Part shown: positions 43,337 through 51,780 of the stretch, in pieces
Numbering within the stretch: position 1 is the first letter of the stretch
How the letters are laid out: each line of letters starts with the position of its first letter
Assembly (NCBI GenBank): GCA_946534715.1
Contig: CAMNCW010000036.1
Location: 19,820 to 83,819, forward strand
From: an uncultured Bacteroidales bacterium
GTDB lineage: Bacteria > Bacteroidota > Bacteroidia > Bacteroidales > Paludibacteraceae
Direction: 5' to 3'
DNA length: 64,000 nucleotides
Position numbers and translations under genes: made by a program
The notes under the pieces: model-generated
Seen by the model: only the letters and a program-made list of their open reading frames with translations
Told to the model about the DNA's origin: nothing
Databases searched by the model: none

Positions 43337-45401
43337 ATATAAATTTACGATTTGACGATTGACGATTGATAGTTTCATCCATTCCCTGCGGATGGTTATT
43401 GACGATACCTGAAAGTAAGCAGATAGCATTCTCTATCAGCCGTTTGCCGTCGGTGGTGAGATAGGCGGTCGAATACTCGCTCACGCCGATCATGTACATC
43501 GCTTGGGGTAGAGTAGTGCCGTTACAGTCGGTTCCTTGCGGCAGATATACGATGGAACTATAGTCCGCTTGAGATACAGGTGAAGCCAAGAGATCAAAGC
43601 CTTCGGTATTCGTCCATGTGGAGATAGCCGTAACGGCCTTGGTGTTGCATTGTGCGAAGAGTTGTACCGTCCCCTCAGTGATAGTTACGCCTTTGAAAAG
43701 CGGATGAAGAGGATCCGTTACCGAGACAGAGAGATCCTCTGTGTTGACGGCATTTCCCCAATTCCAAACGGTATTCTTGAGCAAGAACGGTTTGAGAAGT
43801 ACCATCGGTTTGTCATAGCCTTTGAGTGCCGCAAAACCCGTAGCACCGCTATTCGGTTTGGGCCCCAGGACAATCACATCGTACGTACTATAATCCACTT
43901 CCGGGTCGGTCGCGTCCGCTTCAACTACCCATAAACTGTCATTCGCACGCAGGTATTTGAGCAGCGCTTTGTCTTCGCTTGCTCCCGGCAAGGTTACAAA
44001 AGCAACCGCCTTTGTACCTTTCGGCTGAACAGACGGAACGGTGTCGCCTCCTGCCGGCTCCGGGTCATGGCGTTCGCCCGGAGACTCATAGCAACCTAAA
44101 TCCGGTGCTAAACCGTTATACCCCAAGTTGACATCTATTCCGGCATCAATAAGACGAGAGGTAGAGGCAAGCCGGAGGTATGTGCTTTCTGCGATGGAAT
44201 GATCCGCTGCGCGAGGCGCCAAAACAAAGGTGGTGTCCAACGACTGAAAATCCGCCGCCGAACAACTGAACCCGTTATTCCAGGTGTTATATTCATTTGC
44301 GGCCACGTTTTGGGACTTGGGCTGATCTGCGGCTCTTCCGGACAGACTGATGTTATTCCGCATGTAGTTCGTGCCGTAAGCGGTCGTAAAACCGAAGTTC
44401 ACTCCGTTGTCATACCCGGTATTATTATAGACCCACATCGTGCCGCCGTTATTGTTCTGGTCAAAACCGCGGGCGTTATTAGCCACCGCGAGACAGTGGT
44501 GGATCAGAATCTTATGGTCGGTATAACCGCCGCCCATCTTAAAGCCGTTTCCGTTGCCCTGACACGGGTATTTCTCCAAGGTGATGGTGATTGTGTTACC
44601 AAATCGGTCCGTCATTTGTGTACCCACTTTGGAATCGAACCAAGCTTTGTCCGTCTGGTAGCGAGGGTGATTTTTCATGTTATAATAGGCAGGTCCGTTC
44701 TGATAGCAAACCGACTGCTCGATAATAGTCTGCGAGGTGCTTATACGCTGGAAGAAATCCCATCCGTCATCCGAGTTGTTCCATGCGCGGCAACCGATAT
44801 AGTGGTTTCCTGCGCCGCTGAACTGCTTGTCTGCAAAACCATCCGCGTTGCCACCGAAATTGGCTACTCCGCCTGTTCCTGTGGTCTTATAATCAAAGTT
44901 ATCATGACTGTCGCAATTCAAAATAGTGTTGTTGCCGCCTTTCTTCATCTGGCAACCGGTATCGGCGGAGCCGTAGATGTCCAAGTTCTCAAACAGACAA
45001 TACGAACCCTCGCAATAGAGGTTGTTTTTGCCGGAATAGGCAATAGACAGGTCTTTGATATGCAGATAAAGCGAGTTCTCGTGAACCGTAATTCCACGAG
45101 TGCCGTAAGCCACTTGGTGAAAATCCAGCACTGCCTTCTCTCCCGAATAGCCGGAGATGACGATATATTTGGATTTCGAGCCCTGTTTGTTTATGGAGAA
45201 TTTATCGGCGAACTCGTACGTTCCGCCGAGCAGGTAAAGCGTATCTCCGCCGTTTTTGAGTTTCGACACGCCTTGTGTAAACGTGCAAGGTGTAATATAA
45301 GACAACCCGTCTCCGCTGCCTTTCGGCGATGCGTAATAAGTTGTAGCGAATGTACAAATGGACCATGTACAAAGTACCAGAGAGAGAAGGTGTTTTTTCA
45401 T
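43266..45401 (-). CDS. PL9-like pectate lyase / right-handed beta-helix protein with T9SS-like tail
   Basis: A 711-residue secreted protein. A signal peptide (MKKHLLSLVLCTWSICTFA) precedes a parallel beta-helix (about residues 20-440) with PL9-type features: TTYYASPKGSGDG, the NFGGNADGFADKQF stretch, and CRAWNNSDDGWDFFQ where Asp residues could coordinate calcium. After a Pro/Glu-rich linker a second domain (about 465-660) has a flavodoxin-like pattern (DVIVLGPKPN). The tail KFIYEGKLFIQAGDLYFDVT resembles a T9SS sorting signal. It would cut polygalacturonan outside the cell. Its start overlaps the upstream GT4 by ATGA, an odd operon partner. Confidence 0.8.
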   Translation of the reverse strand: MKKHLLSLVLCTWSICTFATTYYASPKGSGDGLSYITPCTFTQGVSKLKNGGDTLYLLGGTYEFADKFSINKQGSKSKYIVISGYSGEKAVLDFHQVAYGTRGITVHENSLYLHIKDLSIAYSGKNNLYCEGSYCLFENLDIYGSADTGCQMKKGGNNTILNCDSHDNFDYKTTGTGGVANFGGNADGFADKQFSGAGNHYIGCRAWNNSDDGWDFFQRISTSQTIIEQSVCYQNGPAYYNMKNHPRYQTDKAWFDSKVGTQMTDRFGNTITITLEKYPCQGNGNGFKMGGGYTDHKILIHHCLAVANNARGFDQNNNGGTMWVYNNTGYDNGVNFGFTTAYGTNYMRNNISLSGRAADQPKSQNVAANEYNTWNNGFSCSAADFQSLDTTFVLAPRAADHSIAESTYLRLASTSRLIDAGIDVNLGYNGLAPDLGCYESPGERHDPEPAGGDTVPSVQPKGTKAVAFVTLPGASEDKALLKYLRANDSLWVVEADATDPEVDYSTYDVIVLGPKPNSGATGFAALKGYDKPMVLLKPFLLKNTVWNWGNAVNTEDLSVSVTDPLHPLFKGVTITEGTVQLFAQCNTKAVTAISTWTNTEGFDLLASPVSQADYSSIVYLPQGTDCNGTTLPQAMYMIGVSEYSTAYLTTDGKRLIENAICLLSGIVNNHPQGMDETINRQSSNRKFIYEGKLFIQAGDLYFDVTGRRIHR
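43347..43374. repeat. Heptad tract in the pectate lyase/LRR overlap zone
   Basis: GACGATT, GACGATT, GATAGTT preceded by a degenerate unit. It lies just before the LRR ATG, where such tracts usually sit between genes, yet it is read through in the pectate lyase frame (INRQSSNRKF). Confidence 0.75.
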
Positions 45402-46507
45402 AAGTTATCTATTAATTCTGTTATAGATTGCTGTTGAAGGTACTTCTTCCGAAGTTCGATGTCGTCCTCTGTAAATGGCTTTTGTGCATATAGATTGCAA
45501 AGGGCGATTATTTCATCCGCTTTAGTTCCCACAAGGCAGAGTAATTCATATTCTGTACCTTCTATCATAGGCGGGTTGACGATAACATGGCGTCCGTTAT
45601 AAAGGACGTTGAGCAGTTTGAGTTTGATACCTGTAGCCTGAAAAGTGACGAGGAGATGTATCTGTGCTTCGCGTATGAGGGTGTCTAATTCTTCAGTGGT
45701 CGGGCTGGGTATGAGCTGTACGTTAGTTGCATTTTTGGCTGCGTTTGTCAGTTCGCGCGAGGGAGAGTTGCCGGCAATAATAACAGGCAGACATGTAGCG
45801 GGCGCTATCTCACGGATGATATAAATTGCGGCTTTCTCATTCTCCTCAACGGCGAGATTTCCGTGGTACAGGATGTATTGCTTCCCTATTCCTGTTGCGG
45901 AACGGAGTTCTGTGTTTCCGTGAAAACAGGCTACATACCGAGTCCGTACTTTTGGGTATGCTTTTTGGAAATACGCTTCGTCTTGATGTGCTAAAGCCCA
46001 TATTTCCGTTGCTTGATTCAAACAACGCTCGAAGCGTTTAAGCCGGATAGATTCGATAAAATAAAATAGTTTCTTCCATAGATTTGTTGAGGCATGGCCT
46101 AAGGCACGATAGTAGTCGTGCTCGACATTGCACTCGCGGAAATATTTCTTACGGGACTTTAGTGCAGGATGATTCATGAGCGCACAACTAACCAAGCCTT
46201 CGAACAAGATGGGGTAGTTATCTGCCAGGAGTCGCGGCAGTAATTGCTGATGAGTCCGGCTGGCAACCGTATAAGGAGTGATTGAACAATGCGGGAGCAG
46301 CCCTTTTTTACGGGGGTAATAATATACTTTCTCGCAGAGATTTTCCAATTCCTGCGAACGATGCTCTTCTCCCTTATAGAAGCAATGAAGCGTAATGTGT
46401 ACTCCTTCTTTTGCCAGAGTTTGAATACGGTAGAATACATCTATTGCTCCTCCATATGATGGAGGATATGGGTTATCGAAACAGATGATATGTAAGTGTT
46501 TGCTCAT
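45398..46507 (-). CDS. Glycosyltransferase family 4-like
   Basis: A 369-residue GT-B glycosyltransferase. It opens HIICFDNPYPPSYGGAIDVF (acceptor-domain loop) and has YILYHGNLAVEENEKAAIYI at the start of the donor domain. The usual EX7E segment appears as HLLVTFQATGIKLKLLNVLY with Gly/Lys in place of the Glu residues, a pattern in some Bacteroidota GTs. 4-nt overlaps on both sides place it with GT4, polysaccharide deacetylase and WecA-like genes. Probably acts in surface glycan assembly. Confidence 0.8.
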   Translation of the reverse strand: MSKHLHIICFDNPYPPSYGGAIDVFYRIQTLAKEGVHITLHCFYKGEEHRSQELENLCEKVYYYPRKKGLLPHCSITPYTVASRTHQQLLPRLLADNYPILFEGLVSCALMNHPALKSRKKYFRECNVEHDYYRALGHASTNLWKKLFYFIESIRLKRFERCLNQATEIWALAHQDEAYFQKAYPKVRTRYVACFHGNTELRSATGIGKQYILYHGNLAVEENEKAAIYIIREIAPATCLPVIIAGNSPSRELTNAAKNATNVQLIPSPTTEELDTLIREAQIHLLVTFQATGIKLKLLNVLYNGRHVIVNPPMIEGTEYELLCLVGTKADEIIALCNLYAQKPFTEDDIELRKKYLQQQSITELIDNL

Positions 46508-47697
46508 ATGATTTCGTTTAAAAGCAGTTGTTCAAACTGCTGTGCCTGGTATTGGCGCGTGAAAAGGCGTTTCTTGTCTTGGTTAACAGCTTGCCGCGTG
46601 AAACCCTTGGTCTTCCATTCGTCGTATTTCTCTAAAATGAAATCCGCTACTTCTTGTGCGTTCGTTCCTGCCAAACCGGCGTTGGTCTCTTTGATCACTT
46701 GCGCCAGGCACTCCTCATCGCTCCGCACGCACAAAACCGGTTTCTCCACACCGAGCGCCTCAAAGAACTTCGTCGTCATGATACCATGTGCGCCGCTAAT
46801 ACTTGCGCGGTTGGTCAGCACTAACAATATAGAGCCGGAATGCAACAGAGCCGGTACTTCTGTGGGGGGCACGTAGTTATGGTATTCCATGTAGTGCGAA
46901 ACATGGTATTGTTGTGCCAGAAGTTGAATCTGTTTCTGTCCGGCATCATTGGTGTACCATTTCACTTTCAAAGGTAGATCCAATGTCTGCAACGCCTCCA
47001 TCAAAATGGTCGGATCCTGCATCCTTTGCTCGTACAAGCGTCCGACGTACGAGATTGTAAACGTATCTGAAGGCAGATCTTGCGGGAAGAATACGTTCTC
47101 GTCAAAACCATTGTAGATCAGGCGCGTGTTCGCATTGTATTTCTTCAGAAACTCTTCATGCCACGGCGATACGCATGTCAGCGTTTGCGCTTTGCGGATG
47201 ATGCTATTCCGGCGGGCGATATTCACATTCCGATACCAGTTTCTGAACGGTCTTACCCACCATTGCCGGTGACTTTGGTATTGTGCGCCGGGTACTTGTT
47301 CGTCTATGTCCCGCAAGTCCACATGGAGCGGTATATGTCGCTCTCGGGCTATGTCCAACGCCGCCCGCAGCGGAAACGTGGAAAAGGTGCAACAGAAAAC
47401 GAGGTCATATTGTTTTCCCTGTATAGCCTTTCGGACTTGGCGTGAGAAAGAGCGGTTTCTCCAGTCCGTGAGCAAACTCCAGATACTCTTAGCAATCCAC
47501 TCCCACTGGGATTTTGTTCGATAGATCTTGATCTCGTGAATAGGATATGCGTGCTCGAAAGTCAGTTCTTCCCCGTGCTCCGTATAGACATCTATATTCC
47601 ATCCGATGGATGCCAGATGGTCGCATAAACAACGAATCCGGGGTGTATATGCCGGCGGAGTGAACGGATCGCACAATATGAGCACGTTGGGCGTCAT
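46504..47697 (-). CDS. Glycosyltransferase family 4
   Basis: A 397-residue GT4-like enzyme. The N-terminal domain opens NVLILCDPFTPPAYTPRIRC. The C-terminal half has ISYVGRLYEQRMQDPTIL, and GIMTTKFFEALGVEKPVLCV where the donor-binding Glu lies (KFFEALG). It overlaps neighbours by 4 nt on both sides. Inferred role: assembly of the glycan initiated by the WecA-like enzyme in the same operon. Confidence 0.84.
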   Translation of the reverse strand: MTPNVLILCDPFTPPAYTPRIRCLCDHLASIGWNIDVYTEHGEELTFEHAYPIHEIKIYRTKSQWEWIAKSIWSLLTDWRNRSFSRQVRKAIQGKQYDLVFCCTFSTFPLRAALDIARERHIPLHVDLRDIDEQVPGAQYQSHRQWWVRPFRNWYRNVNIARRNSIIRKAQTLTCVSPWHEEFLKKYNANTRLIYNGFDENVFFPQDLPSDTFTISYVGRLYEQRMQDPTILMEALQTLDLPLKVKWYTNDAGQKQIQLLAQQYHVSHYMEYHNYVPPTEVPALLHSGSILLVLTNRASISGAHGIMTTKFFEALGVEKPVLCVRSDEECLAQVIKETNAGLAGTNAQEVADFILEKYDEWKTKGFTRQAVNQDKKRLFTRQYQAQQFEQLLLNEII

Positions 47698-48839
47698 CGC
47701 AAGATATTGAGGATATTTGTGTAAATCGTTTTATGCCACGAGTTATTGGTGGGGTTGGAGTTGTGCCAAAGGAGACACAGGTCGCCGCGGTGCATTTTCA
47801 CTTTGTCGATGATGCGCTCGCAGAGGAAATAGGCTTCGTCCTCAGTCAAATTCATGTAATTGTCATTGCTCAGGGTACAATCCATGATATTCAGGGGATG
47901 CAACGTGAGCGGCGTGAGAGTCATCGTTTGGGGATTGATCCATCGCACGGCACGCGTGGTCTGTAAACGGAAACCCGCCTGATCGGCAAAACCCATGGTG
48001 AAATCATCGGTGTAGCCTGCATCAGCAAGACGTTGCATCTGGTCAATGTCGCATCGCAGGTAGTGCGCGCGGTACATGCGGCTGTATTTGATCTTAGGCA
48101 GATAGCCGTAGTAACTGCCATGAATAGCCATAAACGCATTGCTGTTCCGCAGCAGTTTCTTGAGTTGTTTCCAGTCCCTGCCGCGCAGACAGTACTGCGG
48201 ATAATCATAGCCGAAACCGCGGGTGTGCTTCACAAAATAGATCACTTCTGCGCCGGGCACGCGTCCGTCCTGCGCTATGAGCCAGGGGAACGTATAAACC
48301 GGATCGTTGTGGATGTTCTTGAGTGACTGCCACACTTGCTCTTTCTCGCCGCGCAACAATCCGCCTATTAATCCGCGCAGATGGCGGTATTGCGAGATGG
48401 AATCAATATCGTGGGTGAGGTAAATATGTCCGAAACCGTTCTCCGGCATCGCCACATTGAGCAGTTTGAGCAACAGACGCGCATGTTCGTCCAAAGACGG
48501 AATTTGCAAGCGGTTGTTCTGGCCTAAAATGGAGTATTTGGCGGCAAAACGTCCGTGCTCATCCCGCTGCGGATTGATGAGTTCTTCCGCGCGCGATATA
48601 TAGAAGAAGGTGTTATACACGATGTCCGTGCGGATGATAGCTTTGTCCTTTGCCGGTTGCTCGACCACCACACGACCCGTCTCCGGCAGGATAATATCCT
48701 TGTCCAAATGACCGTTGGGCACAATGATCACGTCGTGCGTTTCCAAGGCTTTCTCGTCCGCCGTGTAAGCTACCCGCGCTGCGGCTTCTTCATCGCCGTA
48801 ACACAGCCATGTGATGATGTAATTAACAATCTCGTTCAT
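47694..48839 (-). CDS. Polysaccharide deacetylase family protein
   Basis: A 381-residue protein of the polysaccharide deacetylase (NodB-like) superfamily as found in Bacteroidota glycan operons. The metal-site motif is YLTHDIDSIS (about residue 140); further conserved blocks are AIHGSYYGYLPKI and the C-terminal LCLLWHNSNPTN with a possible catalytic His. It has no signal peptide, so it may act on cytoplasmic lipid-linked sugars. The start is 33 nt after the ABC-F stop. Confidence 0.8.
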   Translation of the reverse strand: MNEIVNYIITWLCYGDEEAAARVAYTADEKALETHDVIIVPNGHLDKDIILPETGRVVVEQPAKDKAIIRTDIVYNTFFYISRAEELINPQRDEHGRFAAKYSILGQNNRLQIPSLDEHARLLLKLLNVAMPENGFGHIYLTHDIDSISQYRHLRGLIGGLLRGEKEQVWQSLKNIHNDPVYTFPWLIAQDGRVPGAEVIYFVKHTRGFGYDYPQYCLRGRDWKQLKKLLRNSNAFMAIHGSYYGYLPKIKYSRMYRAHYLRCDIDQMQRLADAGYTDDFTMGFADQAGFRLQTTRAVRWINPQTMTLTPLTLHPLNIMDCTLSNDNYMNLTEDEAYFLCERIIDKVKMHRGDLCLLWHNSNPTNNSWHKTIYTNILNILR

Positions 48840-48871
48840 ATTTGCGCATTTTCACATTTTCACAGATTCAC

Positions 48872-50698
48872 TCATTCACTCAGTATTTCCCATTCGTACA
48901 TCTTCTGCTCTATCTGGTGTTTGATGGATTCGTATTTCTGGAAGTTTTCCTGTGTCTGATTTTCGGGCAGGGAAAGGATTTGCTCCATTTCAGCCTGCTT
49001 CTCTTCGAGTGCTGCGATGGCGTTTTCCACCTCGGCAATCTGTTTCTCTTTTTTGCGTTTCTCCGCTGCTGCGGCTTTTTGCGCCGCGTAGTCCAACTTT
49101 GCCGTAGTAGGCTCAACGTTGGCGTTGACGGTCGGTATGCCGTCGGTAGGTCGTCGGTATGTCGTTGGGTTCATCTGTGTGTTGGAACGTTCGAGTTCGT
49201 GCAGGGAGTCGATTCGTTTGGCGCGGAGGAAATCGTATATGCCACCGAGGTGCTCTTTCACTCTTCCGCCGCCGAATTCATACACTTTGGAGACAAGTCC
49301 GTTGAGGAAATCGCGGTCGTGTGAGACGCAGATGAGCGTGCCGTCAAAGTCCTGCAGTGCGGCTTTGAGCACATCTTTGGATTGCATGTCCAGGTGGTTT
49401 GTCGGCTCATCGAGGATGAGGAGATTGCAAGGCTCGAGGAGTAATCGGATCATCGCCAAACGGCTTCTCTCACCTCCGGAGAGCACTTTGACTTTCTTTT
49501 CGGATGCTTCTCCGCCGAACATGAATGCGCCGAGGATGTCGCGTATCTTGGTTCGTATATCGCCAACTGCCACGTAATCAATGGTCTCGAAAACGGTTTT
49601 GTTCTCGTCCAAGAGTGCAGCTTGGTTTTGTGCGAAATAGCCGATCTTGACGTTATGACCTATTTTGAGCGTGCCTAAATAGTCCAACTGGCCCATGATA
49701 CATTTGACGAGCGTAGTTTTTCCTTCGCCGTTTTTGCCCACAAAGGCTACTTTTTCTCCCCGTCGGATGGTGAATGTGACGTCATGGAAGACGTTGTGTT
49801 CGCCGAAATCTTTGCGCAGATCCTCAATGATTATCGGGAAATCGCCGCTTCTGGGAGCCGGCGGGAAACGCAAGTTCAGGCGGCTGGTATCCTCTAAATC
49901 GACTTCCAAACGCTCTAATTTCTCCAGCTGTTTGATGCGGCTTTGTACTTGTACCGCCTTGGTTGCTTTGTATCGGAAGCGTTCAATGAAATCTTCCGTT
50001 TCGGCGATCATCTTTTGCTGGTTTTGGTATGCGCGTACTTGTTGGTCATGGCGCTCCTTACGCAGGGCGACAAACTGCGAATAGGGTACATTATAGTCGT
50101 ATATGCGCCCGAGCGTGATTTCTATAGTCCGGTTGCATACATTGTCAATGAATGCGCGGTCGTGGCTGACCATCAGCACGGCACTCTGTCCGGCTTTGAG
50201 GAAATCTTCGAGCCACTGAATCGACTCGATGTCCAAGTGGTTTGTGGGCTCGTCCAAGAGTAATACGTCCGGGTGTTGAAGGAGAATTTTCGCCAACTCG
50301 ATACGCATTCTCCAACCGCCGGAGAACTCCGAACATGGCCTTTCAAAATCTTTGCGTTCAAAGCCCAAACCGATGATGGTTCGGTCCATTTCGGCGATGA
50401 AACGAGCCTGTTCGCTTTCCTCGGAACCGTTAAAAGCAGTCATTACCTCTTCGCGCAAGGTCTTGCCGTCATGGTGAAGCATGACCTGCGGCAGATAACC
50501 GATGGTGATGTCTGCCTCGCGGCTGATGGTACCGCCTGTGGGCTGATACTCGCCGGCGATGATGCGCAGCAAAGTGGTTTTTCCCGCGCCGTTCTTGCCC
50601 ACTAACGCAATGCGCTCCTTTCGGTTGATAAGGAACGAAATGTCGTCCAGCACAGGCCGTGACGCAAACTCCATGCTCAAATGACTGACAGTGATCAT
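48872..50698 (-). CDS. ABC-F family ATPase (translation factor)
   Basis: A 608-residue soluble ABC-F protein with two ABC domains. Domain 1 has ALVGKNGAGKTTLLRIIAGE and the signature SGGWRMRIELAKILL; domain 2 has AFVGKNGEGKTTLVKCIMG and LSGGERSRLAMIRLLLEP. A C-terminal coiled coil (about 535-608) is typical of the Uup/YdiF group. ABC-F factors act at the ribosomal E site to relieve stalls. Residues about 512-523 are encoded by an 11-bp tandem repeat in the linker before the coiled coil. It overlaps the WecA-like stop by ATGA. Confidence 0.93.
   Translation of the reverse strand: MITVSHLSMEFASRPVLDDISFLINRKERIALVGKNGAGKTTLLRIIAGEYQPTGGTISREADITIGYLPQVMLHHDGKTLREEVMTAFNGSEESEQARFIAEMDRTIIGLGFERKDFERPCSEFSGGWRMRIELAKILLQHPDVLLLDEPTNHLDIESIQWLEDFLKAGQSAVLMVSHDRAFIDNVCNRTIEITLGRIYDYNVPYSQFVALRKERHDQQVRAYQNQQKMIAETEDFIERFRYKATKAVQVQSRIKQLEKLERLEVDLEDTSRLNLRFPPAPRSGDFPIIIEDLRKDFGEHNVFHDVTFTIRRGEKVAFVGKNGEGKTTLVKCIMGQLDYLGTLKIGHNVKIGYFAQNQAALLDENKTVFETIDYVAVGDIRTKIRDILGAFMFGGEASEKKVKVLSGGERSRLAMIRLLLEPCNLLILDEPTNHLDMQSKDVLKAALQDFDGTLICVSHDRDFLNGLVSKVYEFGGGRVKEHLGGIYDFLRAKRIDSLHELERSNTQMNPTTYRRPTDGIPTVNANVEPTTAKLDYAAQKAAAAEKRKKEKQIAEVENAIAALEEKQAEMEQILSLPENQTQENFQKYESIKHQIEQKMYEWEILSE
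49131..49163. repeat. 11-bp tandem repeat inside the ABC-F gene
   Basis: GTCGGTATGCC, GTCGGTAGGTC, GTCGGTATGTC then a partial GTTGGG. It encodes about residues 512-523 in the linker before the C-terminal coiled coil. 33 nt keeps the frame. Confidence 0.9.
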
Positions 50699-51780
50699 TG
50701 GTTATTTGCTTTTTTTTCGATTTGTTTGTTTATCACGCGCCAAAGAACCATGGTCAGCGCCGTAGCAAATGTAAAATCGGAAATGAGTAATACCCAGAAA
50801 TTCCAGTTTCTGCCGATGATCGCCCACGCGATAAAAAGGAGGCTGACGGTAAGCAGCACGCAGGTTGTCTGTACGTGGTTCAAGCCCGTACGGAGAAGCA
50901 GGTGGTGGATGTGGTTCTTGTCCGGCTGGAACGGAGAACGGTGTTGTTTGATACGCGTCAGACTGACGCGGATGGTGTCAAAAATAGGAACTGTCAACAC
51001 GCAGATAGCTACTGCCGGAGCTGCGTTCATCTGCAACCATTCCGGCACCTCGTGGTATGCGTTTATTTCGCAGAATTGGAAAACAAACGCTGTGATCAGA
51101 TAGCCCAAGAGCAGACTTCCCGAGTCACCCATGAAGATCTTTTCCCGATGTCCGAAGACGTTGTAAATGAAGAATACCGCCAATGCTCCGATCATGCAGA
51201 TGCCCAGAACAGACCATGCATTCTCTCCCGCCAAACCAAAATAGATGGCGAAGAAAAGGCAGTACAGGATACCCAAACCGCTGGCTAATCCGTCCACGCC
51301 GTCGATCAGGTTAATGGCGTTGATGATGGCGATCAGGATGAACATAGAGAGTAAATAGCTGGGGATGATACCTATTTCGGTGATCCCGAAAATACCGTGC
51401 AGATGGGTGATCCGCAGGTCCGCAAATCCCACCAACGCAATGCCGGCAAAGGTCTCGCCGAGCAGTTTGGCGGTCGGGGTCAATACCAACACATCGTCAA
51501 TGAAACCCACTGCCATAATCGCAAAAAGCCCGATGAGGAAGAACTGACTCTGGTTCAGCTGGTCGTATTCGAAAAGGAGATACGTGAGCATGAAGCTGAA
51601 GCATATATTCAGTCCGCCGATGTTGGGTACATAGCCGGTGTGGCTGGTTCGTTTGTTAGGACGAACGACAAACCCTTTTGCCTTTGCAATCCGTACGATA
51701 AACGGCATTCCGATCAGCCCCAGCAGGAAACTGATAAAACCGATCAGGTAACTATGTGCTAAAAAGAAATCTTGAATCAT
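50695..51780 (-). CDS. WecA/MraY-like undecaprenyl-phosphate GlcNAc-1-phosphate transferase
   Basis: A 361-residue polytopic protein (10-11 TM) of the polyprenyl-phosphate N-acetylhexosamine-1-P transferase family. It starts surface glycan synthesis on undecaprenyl phosphate. Conserved cytoplasmic loops: KRTSHTGYVPNIGG, GFIDDVLVLTPTAKLLGE (Asp-Asp), INLIDGVDGLASGLG, FMGDSGSLLLGY and the HIHHLLLRTG His loop. It overlaps the CapD-like gene by 4 nt. WecA-type specificity is likely but the exact sugar is not determined. Confidence 0.9.
   Translation of the reverse strand: MIQDFFLAHSYLIGFISFLLGLIGMPFIVRIAKAKGFVVRPNKRTSHTGYVPNIGGLNICFSFMLTYLLFEYDQLNQSQFFLIGLFAIMAVGFIDDVLVLTPTAKLLGETFAGIALVGFADLRITHLHGIFGITEIGIIPSYLLSMFILIAIINAINLIDGVDGLASGLGILYCLFFAIYFGLAGENAWSVLGICMIGALAVFFIYNVFGHREKIFMGDSGSLLLGYLITAFVFQFCEINAYHEVPEWLQMNAAPAVAICVLTVPIFDTIRVSLTRIKQHRSPFQPDKNHIHHLLLRTGLNHVQTTCVLLTVSLLFIAWAIIGRNWNFWVLLISDFTFATALTMVLWRVINKQIEKKANNQ

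Noticed and set aside
44199-45437. 412-codon plus-strand ORF opposite the pectate lyase gene
   Set aside because: It has no recognisable domain, is Val/Cys/Arg-rich in an antisense-like pattern, and lies fully antisense to a gene with signal peptide and beta-helix motifs.
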